From contig JAMOUL010000253.1 in NCBI GenBank assembly GCA_027062035.1, positions 1 to 7,191 on the forward strand: a stretch of DNA of 7,191 nucleotides, written 5' to 3'. Numbering within the stretch: position 1 is the first letter of the stretch; the number at the start of each line of letters is the position of its first letter. Below the pieces are notes generated by a model. That model saw only the letters and a program-made list of their open reading frames with translations. It was not told the DNA's origin and made no database searches. Below are positions 1-5,157 of the stretch, one piece after another. The stretch comes from Candidatus Aminicenantota bacterium. GTDB lineage: Bacteria > Acidobacteriota > Aminicenantia > S016-38. A program made the position numbers and the translations under genes.

Positions 1-1
1 C

Positions 2-1204
2 ATATCTCGAACCCCCGCACGGGAAGGACTCATTATCGCCAAAAGGGTAAAGGAAGCATATCCCGGGGTTCCCGTACTTCTCGTATCAAGGGTGGCTACT
101 GCAGAAGATGTAAGGGAATTAAGACGGCTCGGTATTCCCTTTCTCGATGGACTGGCTTCTCCGGAAAATGCAGAGCGTAAACTAAAACAGTTCTTTGGTT
201 TCATAAACGAGCAGGAAAGCAAGGAAAAACTCAGCAGAACAAAAGCACTTCTCGAATCCAGTGGTTTTTATACACACTCGGAGTTTATACTTCAGGAACT
301 CGCAGACATAGTTCTATTTCCGGAAAGGTCAAGAAACCTTCTTATAGTTGGAGAGACTGGCACAGGTAAGACATTCCTTGCAAGAACCCTTCACAAAATA
401 ACCTTCTCTTCTGGAGCACCCTATCAGGAATTGAACCTTACAAGAATACCCGAAAACCTTATAGAGTCAGAACTTTTTGGATACGAAAAGGGAGCCTTTA
501 CAGGAGCCTATAGAAGTAAAGCAGGGTATCTCGAAATGGCCAACGGAGGGACACTGTTTATTGACGAAATTGGAACCCTTACCTACCAACAGCAGGGAAA
601 GCTCCTCAACGCCATAGAAGGAGGGGTTTTCTCAAGGGTGGGGGGAAGCTCACTTATCCGCTCCACTGCAAGAATAATAGGAGCAACATCGTCGGATCCT
701 GCAAAGGAATTAAGGGAAGATCTCCTGTACCGGTTCTCAGGGATTATTTATCTTCCGCCCCTGAGGGAAAGGAGAGAAGATATAATTTTATTCCTTGAAA
801 TGTACAGAAAAGAAGGGTTAAAACTCACCCAATCCGCCGAGAGATTTTTAGCGCAGGCAGATTTTCCGGGCAATATCAGGATGCTCCTGAACGTTCTGGA
901 CACGTTAAAAGCCAGGGGTGGAGAGGCTACAATAGATGAGGCAATAAAGGCATATGAAAAATGGGCTCCGGACAAGGCTATGAGGCCTTTACTTCTCGAA
1001 GAAGAAAGAAAGGAAATACAGGATTACTTTATGGAAAACCTCTACAAATACCTGGAAGAAAACTCCACAAATATGAAAAACCTGGAAGAAGTCTTCCTGG
1101 GCTATCTTCTTGGAAAGGGTCTAAAAATAGAGAAAATTGCTTCCCTTCTGGGGGTATCAAGGGCTACAGTATTCAGACTTAAGGATAAACTGGAAAGAAA
1201 ATAA
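2..1204 (+). CDS. Sigma-54-dependent response regulator (NtrC family), 5' end outside window
   Basis: Bacterial enhancer-binding protein that would remodel sigma-54 RNA polymerase using ATP. The frame is open from base 2, so the GTG at 92 is internal and the gene starts upstream; 400 residues are visible. Residues about 1-65 look like the end of a receiver domain (VPVLLVS strand, then LRRLGIPFLDG). The AAA+ domain follows: Walker A GETGTGKT (about 117-124), sigma-54 contact loop GAFTGA (164-169), Walker B GGTLFIDEI (182-190), arginine-finger region LREDLLYRF (237-245), LPPLRER, and sensor II FPGNIR (288-293). The segment between sensor I (ATSSDP) and the arginine fingers is shorter than usual. 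The C-terminus (about 374-400) is a helix-turn-helix, IASLLGVSRATVFRLK. Where receivers normally carry the conserved Lys-Pro, this one reads Gly-Leu, so phosphorylation-type activation may be altered. A sigma-54 promoter lies just downstream. Family assignment is firm; the signal sensed is unknown. Confidence 0.95.
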   Translation: MSRTPAREGLIIAKRVKEAYPGVPVLLVSRVATAEDVRELRRLGIPFLDGLASPENAERKLKQFFGFINEQESKEKLSRTKALLESSGFYTHSEFILQELADIVLFPERSRNLLIVGETGTGKTFLARTLHKITFSSGAPYQELNLTRIPENLIESELFGYEKGAFTGAYRSKAGYLEMANGGTLFIDEIGTLTYQQQGKLLNAIEGGVFSRVGGSSLIRSTARIIGATSSDPAKELREDLLYRFSGIIYLPPLRERREDIILFLEMYRKEGLKLTQSAERFLAQADFPGNIRMLLNVLDTLKARGGEATIDEAIKAYEKWAPDKAMRPLLLEEERKEIQDYFMENLYKYLEENSTNMKNLEEVFLGYLLGKGLKIEKIASLLGVSRATVFRLKDKLERK

Positions 1205-1238
1205 TCTCATTATGATACCCTTTTGTATCATTTTGAGA
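1205..1238. promoter_or_regulatory. 34-bp dyad after the regulator stop codon: candidate enhancer site or terminator
   Basis: Arms TCTCA-TT-ATGATAC (1205-1218) and GTATCAT-TT-TGAGA (1225-1238) are complementary except for the central TT/TT mismatch, around a 6-nt spacer. The hexamer TGAGAC (1234-1239) recurs at 1255-1260. The dyad centre is about 116 bp upstream of the predicted sigma-54 start, within the usual range for an enhancer. The alternative is a terminator between convergent genes, but the stem is AT-rich and no clean U-tract follows on the plus strand; the minus strand has a loose T-rich run after it. Confidence 0.5.
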
Positions 1239-1311
1239 CTTCAGTTTTTCAGATTGAGACCTTATGAAGAATTCCCTTACCTTTCCATGCGGACAAACTT
1301 TCTATCATTTC

Positions 1312-1327
1312 TGGCACGAATTTTGCT
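1312..1327 (+). promoter_or_regulatory. Sigma-54 (-24/-12) promoter
   Basis: TGGCACGAATTTTGCT matches the sigma-54 consensus TGGCACG-N4-TTGCW at every defined base, with the required 10 bp between the -24 GG (1313-1314) and the -12 GC (1325-1326). The predicted start is near 1338. It points away from the sigma-54 activator gene, towards a region with no convincing protein gene before the antisense 3' end of prfB. Such a full match by chance in a window of this size is unlikely. Confidence 0.85.
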
Positions 1328-1337
1328 GATAAAAAGC

Positions 1338-1398
1338 AGGGGTGGGCCTTAATAGATTTTTTGCTCTCGGGGGGAGCCAGGATGGCTCCTCCCTCTTT
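1338..1398 (+). ncRNA. Predicted sigma-54-dependent small RNA (about 60 nt)
   Basis: This RNA is inferred: it starts about 12 nt after the -12 GC of the sigma-54 promoter and ends after a GC-rich hairpin followed by TCTTT. In order it has a G-rich 5' segment (GGGGTGGGCC, 1339-1348), an AU-rich stretch with a run of six U (1357-1362) that could bind Hfq, and the hairpin at 1369-1393. The descending arm contains GGCTCCTCCC, which is CU-rich and resembles an anti-Shine-Dalgarno sequence. The only open frame with a plausible SD inside it is 9 codons (ATG 1382 to TAA 1411). Its position next to a sigma-54 activator recalls the Vibrio luxO-qrr layout, but no sequence similarity to Qrr is claimed. 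If the hairpin does not terminate, the transcript runs antisense into prfB. Confidence 0.5.
1369..1398 (+). terminator. GC-rich hairpin with short U-rich tail, end of predicted RNA
   Basis: GGGGGGAGCCA (1369-1379) pairs with TGGCTCCTCCC (1383-1393): 11 bp with one G-U wobble and a 3-nt GGA loop, followed by TCTTT. The U-tract is short and interrupted, so termination may be partial. On the minus strand the same hairpin follows the prfB stop codon but lacks a U-tract, so it is a poor intrinsic terminator there. Confidence 0.5.
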
Positions 1399-1412
1399 AC
1401 TGGAGGAGTAAT

Positions 1413-2544
1413 TTAAGAAGCAGTCACTTTCTCCTGTGAAGAAGCTCCCTTCCCGGCTTTGCTTATAAAGAGATATTCCTTTAAAAACACATCAATATCT
1501 CCATCAAGAACTCTATCAGCCTGTGTAATCTCTATCCCTGTTCGATGGTCCCTTACTGCCTTATAGGGATAGAGAACGTATGTCCGTATCTGGTTTCCCC
1601 ATGATATATCCTTCTTGCTCTTCTCCAGCTTCTCCATCTTTTCCATCTTTTTCTTCTTCTCGAGCTCGTACAATCTCGAACGGAGGATTTTCATGGCAGT
1701 AGCCTTATTCTTGTGCTGGGAGCGGTCGTTCTGAATGGACACAACGATTCCGGTGGGTATATGGGTAATCCTTACAGCCGATTCTGTCTTATTAACGTGC
1801 TGTCCACCGTGTCCGGATGCCCTGAAGGTCTCTATTTTCAGGTCCTTGGGGTCTATTTCAATTTCCACATCATCCTCCACCTCCGGGTACACAAATACCG
1901 AAGAAAAGGATGTGTGTCTTCTCCTGTTTGCATCAAAGGGAGATATTCGTATGAGGCGATGAACTCCGCTTTCTCCCTGCAGAAGACCAAAGGCATAGGG
2001 ACCCTCTATTCTGATAGTGGCTCTCTTTATGCCAGCCTCCTCGCCCTCCTGAAGCTCAAGGATTTCGGTTTTAAATCCCTTATCCTCGGCCCAGCGCAGG
2101 TACATTCTGAGGAGCATCTGTGCCCAATCCTGACTTTCTGTTCCCCCGGCACCGGGATGAATGGTAAGGAGGGCATTCCTGGTTTCGTCATCCTCTGTAA
2201 ACAGGTTCTTCACCTCCTCCTCTTCCACAATTTTCTCCAGCCTGTTTATAACCTCTGCCACTTCCTCAGGAGAAGATTCGTCGTAAAGCTCTACGTGAAG
2301 CTCCGCATCCTCTATGGCGTTTTTGATCCTGTTATATGAATGCAGCTTATCCTCGAGAATTTTTTTCCTTCGACCGAGTTCCCTTGCCCTTGCCGGGTTT
2401 TTACTCCATATGTCCGGAGAAGAAAGTTCCCTATCTATTTTCTCAATTTCGCTTCTAAGCTTTGCCGGGTCAAAGATACCCCCTTAATTTTTCGTATCTT
2501 TCCCTGAGCTGCTCGAGCTTTCTTTCTGCTTCATACCTTTCCAT
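1413..2544 (-). CDS. prfB: Peptide chain release factor 2, made by programmed +1 frameshift
   Basis: Release factor for UGA and UAA stop codons, acting at the ribosomal A site. The zero-frame part starts at ATG 2544-2542, after SD AAGGAGG with a 5-nt gap, and encodes 24 residues ending LRGYL before an in-frame TGA (2472-2470). After a +1 shift, reading resumes at GAC (2471-2469) and continues to TAA at 1415-1413, for a total of 376 residues, close to the usual RF2 length of about 365. SPF, the stop-codon recognition tripeptide of RF2, is at about 201-203 (RISPFDANRRR). GGQ, which triggers peptidyl-tRNA hydrolysis, is at about 246-248 (GHGGQHVNKTES). Lys/Glu-rich KKKKMEKMEKLEKSKKD lies between GGQ and the C-terminus, where RF2 normally has a charged stretch. 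A frame beginning at GTG 2261 lacks the N-terminal domain and is not the real start. The 5' end overlaps lnt by 61 bp. Identity is very secure. Confidence 0.97.
2469..2484 (-). promoter_or_regulatory. prfB programmed +1 frameshift site
   Basis: Read on the minus strand, AGGGGGTATCTTTGAC contains the internal SD-like AGGGGG, a 3-nt spacer, the slippery CTT codon, the in-frame TGA stop and a following C, which makes a poor termination context. This is the classical autoregulatory RF2 signal, matching the E. coli site base for base as I recall it. When RF2 is scarce, ribosomes pause at UGA and slip +1 to make RF2. The first A of the motif is also the last base of the lnt stop codon. Confidence 0.96.
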
Positions 2545-3974
2545 ATCAGCCTCCTTGTAAATAATATGATAAGGGAAATCAGGGTAACGGTCAAGTAGAG
2601 CCAGTCGATATAGGGAGCAAAGGCAGTGAACAGACTTATCTTTGAGGAAGTTGAGAAACTTCCCACAATCATTTCGGTTTTATATATTTCGGTTCTTTTA
2701 AGTATCCTTCCGTACGGATCTATAATTGCGGAAATACCTGAAGATGCTGCCCTGAGAAGGTATCTTCTGTTCTCAACGGCCCTGACCCTCGCCTGCATAA
2801 AGTGCTGGTAAGGCGCAGGGGTCTTTCCATACCAGGCATCGTTGGTGGTATTTACCAGAAATTCGGCTCCCTCCCTGACCATTCTTCTTACAAGAAGGGG
2901 GAAAATAGCTTCATAACAGCTGGGGGTGGCAAATTTGTGTCCCTTAAACTCCCCGAGGCGAATCTCCCTCCCCGGGGTATAATCCCCTATCTCCATAGCA
3001 ATTCTCGGGATAATTCTTCTAATAAATGGTAAAGGATTGTATTCCCCGAAGGGAACAAGATGTATTTTCCTATAGGTTTTTACCCTGCCATCAGGGGAAA
3101 TAATGAAGGTAGCGTTGTAAAATTTCGTCCCGCTGGATTCTGTGGAAGGGAACACCAGATAAGCATTCCATTCCTTCGCCCTTTCCTTGAAAAATTTTAT
3201 CCATCCAGGGTCAGAAAGATAGACAAAGGGAACCGTGGTCTCGGGAAAGATCATAATGTCCACACCATTGCGAGAAGCCTTCCTTGCCATTCTCATATAT
3301 TCATCAAAAACCTGCCTGGACTTCTCCTGTGTAATTGGGGGCCGGAAATCCCATGAATTCTGAAAAATTGCAACGGTATAATCTCCAGCCCTATAAGGTC
3401 CGATTAGAATAAACCCGATAAAATGAAGCAGTAAAAACAGTCCTGCAAAAGCCTTTGTTTTCTTTCTTATAAGCAGTACAGCCAGAAGCACCATTAAAAA
3501 CCCCATAAATCTCACTCCCCCAATAGAAGCAAACTGAAGAAATGGAAGGTCATCAACGGCGGTATAACCCAGGCTTCCCCATGGAAACCCTGTAAATAGT
3601 TTTTCCCTGAGTATTTCTACACTTGCCCATAGAAAGGGGGAAAAATAAAGGGCCCTTCCCGAATAAAACCTGAGGAGCCAGGAGAAAACCCCGAAGTAAA
3701 CCGAAAGAGCCAGAGAAAGGGCAAAAACTCCCAGTCCGGAAATTACAACCGGGACCTTTCCGTAAACCCTGAGGGTGGGATAAATCCAGTAAAGGGATGG
3801 TACAAAGAAGAAAAGTCCTCCTACAAGCCCTACAAGAAAGTTTTTTCTCTTTGCAAATCCCAGAAGCATCAGAGTAAAGGAAAGAAAGGCAAGAACAGAG
3901 GTTTCCCAGGAAAAATAGGAAAAGGATGCAGAAAGAAATAATCCTCCCAGTGCTGCCTGCCAGTATCCTTTCAT
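2484..3974 (-). CDS. lnt: Apolipoprotein N-acyltransferase
   Basis: Inner-membrane enzyme that transfers a fatty acid from phospholipid to the N-terminal Cys of lipoproteins, the last step of lipoprotein maturation in diderms. The protein has 496 residues, near the usual length. Hydrophobic membrane segments fill residues 1 to about 195, with one more at about 456-474. The periplasmic nitrilase-like domain (about 200-440) carries the Glu-Lys-Cys triad: Glu245 in FPETTVPF, Lys303 in YRKIHLVPFGEYNP, and Cys353 in PSCYEAIF. NTTNDAWYG (375-383) and the following ENRRYLLRAASSG also fit Lnt. The last residues form a hydrophilic, serine-rich tail (KESSSSSGKDTKN) encoded where prfB begins. No Shine-Dalgarno is seen upstream of the ATG; a -10-like hexamer 6 bp before it suggests leaderless mRNA. 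It is the first gene of a two-gene unit with prfB. Confidence 0.96.
   Translation of the reverse strand: MKGYWQAALGGLFLSASFSYFSWETSVLAFLSFTLMLLGFAKRKNFLVGLVGGLFFFVPSLYWIYPTLRVYGKVPVVISGLGVFALSLALSVYFGVFSWLLRFYSGRALYFSPFLWASVEILREKLFTGFPWGSLGYTAVDDLPFLQFASIGGVRFMGFLMVLLAVLLIRKKTKAFAGLFLLLHFIGFILIGPYRAGDYTVAIFQNSWDFRPPITQEKSRQVFDEYMRMARKASRNGVDIMIFPETTVPFVYLSDPGWIKFFKERAKEWNAYLVFPSTESSGTKFYNATFIISPDGRVKTYRKIHLVPFGEYNPLPFIRRIIPRIAMEIGDYTPGREIRLGEFKGHKFATPSCYEAIFPLLVRRMVREGAEFLVNTTNDAWYGKTPAPYQHFMQARVRAVENRRYLLRAASSGISAIIDPYGRILKRTEIYKTEMIVGSFSTSSKISLFTAFAPYIDWLYLTVTLISLIILFTRRLIWKGMKQKESSSSSGKDTKN
2550..2556 (-). promoter_or_regulatory. Shine-Dalgarno of prfB, inside lnt
   Basis: AAGGAGG on the minus strand, 5 nt before ATG 2544. 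It fixes the prfB start and proves that the short 24-codon zero frame is translated. In the lnt frame the same bases encode part of Thr-Arg-Arg after the last membrane segment, so prfB initiation lies inside the lnt coding region. Confidence 0.9.
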
Positions 3975-3980
3975 GGATGT

Positions 3981-3986
3981 ATTTTA
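3981..3986 (-). promoter_or_regulatory. Putative -10 element for lnt (leaderless start)
   Basis: TAAAAT on the minus strand (5 of 6 to TATAAT), separated by exactly 6 nt from ATG 3974, so transcription would begin at or near the A of the start codon. The -35 is weak: only a T-run lies at the right distance. The better-looking TTGTAA is 13 bp away, too close. The shared geometry with two other genes here raises confidence. Confidence 0.45.
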
Positions 3987-4020
3987 ACTCAATATTCCTT
4001 TACAAAAAAAGATAGTGAGC

Positions 4021-4123
4021 AATGCGCTATACGTAATGCACTGGCCTGTGGGTGCATCAATGCGTCTGCGCCTGCACGCGATAACGCTAAAACGCATAAA
4101 CACAAATACACAATAATGCGCCT
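4021..4123. repeat. Cluster of ATGCG/CGCAT motifs in the lnt/dehydrogenase divergent region
   Basis: AATGCGCT (4021), AATGCACT (4035), AATGCGT (4059) and AATGCGCCT (4115) recur in one direction, and ACGCAT (4092-4097) in the other. A tandem hexamer-like run TGCGTC-TGCGCC-TGCACG fills 4061-4078. An inverted pair ATGCAC/GTGCAT lies at 4036-4041 and 4052-4057, and ATGCGT/ACGCAT at 4060-4065 and 4092-4097. CpG is dense compared with the flanking genes, and alternating purine-pyrimidine runs occur. No open frame explains it. It could be operator sites for a shared regulator of the two divergent genes, or a degenerate low-complexity repeat. Confidence 0.45.
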
Positions 4124-4135
4124 ACGAAGTATAAT
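4107..4135 (+). promoter_or_regulatory. Housekeeping promoter of the dehydrogenase gene (leaderless)
   Basis: A perfect TATAAT (4130-4135) is preceded by a 17-bp spacer and a -35 TACACA (4107-4112), 4 of 6 to TTGACA. The ATG at 4142 begins 6 nt after the -10, so the start site would coincide with the start codon. No Shine-Dalgarno lies upstream of the ATG, in agreement with a leaderless message. Confidence 0.65.
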
Positions 4136-4141
4136 CCTATT

Positions 4142-5098
4142 ATGAAGGTCCTCATATATTCCAGGCAGAAAATAGAATTCTGGAAATTTCCCCGGTGGGT
4201 GGTTGAAGACCTCAGAAGCAAATACCCCGAAGTAAATTTCGAAATAAATTACGGGGAAGATCCACTGAGCGAAATTATAGAGGATGTGGATGTCCTGATA
4301 ACTTCAAGGCTGACCCCTGAAGAGTTCAGACGGGCGAAAAAATTAAGGTGGATTCATTCCCCCTTTGTGGGAGTGGGAAACATGTTGTTTGATGAACTTG
4401 TCAACAGTCCGGTACTGCTTACCAATTCCAGGGGGGTAAACAAGGAAGCGGTAAGCACCCATGCTGTTGCCATGGCTCTGGCTCTAATTCGGGGTATTCC
4501 GTGGGCCTTTCATTTCAAAAACGAAAGAAAATACGATCATTCCTTCTTTACCACCGATTTTATACCCATGGAACCTTCAGAGGTGAAAATCGGAATTATG
4601 GGATACGGAGAAATAGGCTCAAGCATAGGGGAAAAAATGAAAAGCCTTGGGTTCGAAGTCCTCTGCCTTACAAGAAGCGGATCGGGTAACTGCTTTTCGC
4701 TGGAACAACTTGATCAGTTTCTTGAAAAAATAGATGCACTTATAATAGCAGCCCCCCGGACAAAGGAGAACGAGGGGATAATAAACTATCGAAGGATGAA
4801 AATCCTCGGAGGATTTCTGATAAACGTCGGAAGAGGAAAAATTGTGGTGGAATCAGACCTGACCTCCGCTCTGAAGGATGGAACCTTAAAGGGAGCTGCC
4901 CTTGATGTTTTTGAGAAGGAACCACTGCCACCGGAAAGCCCGCTGTGGGAAATTCCCGGCCTGATAATTACCCCCCATACCTCCGGCACCTCCAGACTTT
5001 TCTGGAAAAGACAAAAGCAGCTCATAGAAGAAAACCTCAAACTCTTCCTTCAGGGAAAGGGTCTCAAAAATTTAGTAAATAAAAAATTAGGGTATTAA
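4142..5098 (+). CDS. D-isomer-specific 2-hydroxyacid dehydrogenase
   Basis: Cytosolic NAD(P)H-dependent oxidoreductase interconverting a 2-keto acid and a D-2-hydroxy acid. The 318-residue length is normal. Residues about 1-100 and the C-terminal end form the substrate domain; the middle is the Rossmann domain with GYGEIG at 154-159. The catalytic set is present: Arg231 in INVGRG, Glu260 in FEKEPLPPESPLW, and His279 in TPHTSG. The strand after the glycine motif ends LCLTRSG, with Arg178 and no acidic residue where NAD-specific members usually have Asp, which suggests NADPH preference. The exact substrate (glyoxylate, hydroxypyruvate, another 2-keto acid) cannot be decided. It has its own promoter, diverges from lnt, and ends 59 bp before the malic enzyme, which has a separate promoter, so co-transcription is optional. 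The start is supported by the adjacent TATAAT rather than by an SD. Confidence 0.93.
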   Translation: MKVLIYSRQKIEFWKFPRWVVEDLRSKYPEVNFEINYGEDPLSEIIEDVDVLITSRLTPEEFRRAKKLRWIHSPFVGVGNMLFDELVNSPVLLTNSRGVNKEAVSTHAVAMALALIRGIPWAFHFKNERKYDHSFFTTDFIPMEPSEVKIGIMGYGEIGSSIGEKMKSLGFEVLCLTRSGSGNCFSLEQLDQFLEKIDALIIAAPRTKENEGIINYRRMKILGGFLINVGRGKIVVESDLTSALKDGTLKGAALDVFEKEPLPPESPLWEIPGLIITPHTSGTSRLFWKRQKQLIEENLKLFLQGKGLKNLVNKKLGY

Positions 5099-5099
5099 T

Positions 5100-5128
5100 T
5101 TGACATTATTTACCTCACTTCATAAAAT
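5100..5128 (+). promoter_or_regulatory. Housekeeping promoter of the malic enzyme gene
   Basis: A perfect -35 TTGACA (5100-5105), a 17-bp spacer, and -10 TAAAAT (5123-5128, 5 of 6). It begins one base after the stop codon of the preceding gene. The predicted start near 5135 gives a short leader of about 23 nt that contains the Shine-Dalgarno. This is the clearest sigma-70-type promoter in the window. Confidence 0.82.
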
Positions 5129-5145
5129 AATAAAAGAATGATAAT

Positions 5146-5152
5146 AAGGAGG
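5146..5152 (+). promoter_or_regulatory. Shine-Dalgarno of the malic enzyme gene
   Basis: AAGGAGG, 5 nt before ATG 5158: the same sequence and spacing as at prfB. It fixes the start codon and contrasts with the SD-less starts of three other genes in this window. Confidence 0.9.
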
Positions 5153-5157
5153 CAGTT

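Noticed and set aside
92..94. GTG at 92 as the start of the sigma-54 regulator
   Set aside because: No SD precedes it, and the same frame runs open to base 2 encoding receiver-like sequence (AKRVKEAYPGVPVLLVS) continuous with what follows.
1137..1352. 71-codon plus-strand frame crossing the regulator stop codon
   Set aside because: It begins inside the regulator HTH region, lacks an SD, and runs through the dyad and the sigma-54 promoter; the non-coding explanation is better.
1413..2261. prfB read as a 282-residue protein starting at GTG 2261, or as a broken gene because of the TGA at 2470-2472
   Set aside because: Upstream codons encode a normal RF2 N-terminal domain, and the TGA sits in a complete programmed frameshift site following an SD and ATG, so this is a regulated intact gene.
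1713..2339. 208-codon plus-strand frame opposite prfB
   Set aside because: No SD or family features; it is the antisense shadow of a well-conserved gene.
4021..4123. CRISPR-like or integron-like array in the divergent region
   Set aside because: The repeats are short, variable and irregularly spaced, with no unique spacers of constant length and no associated genes.
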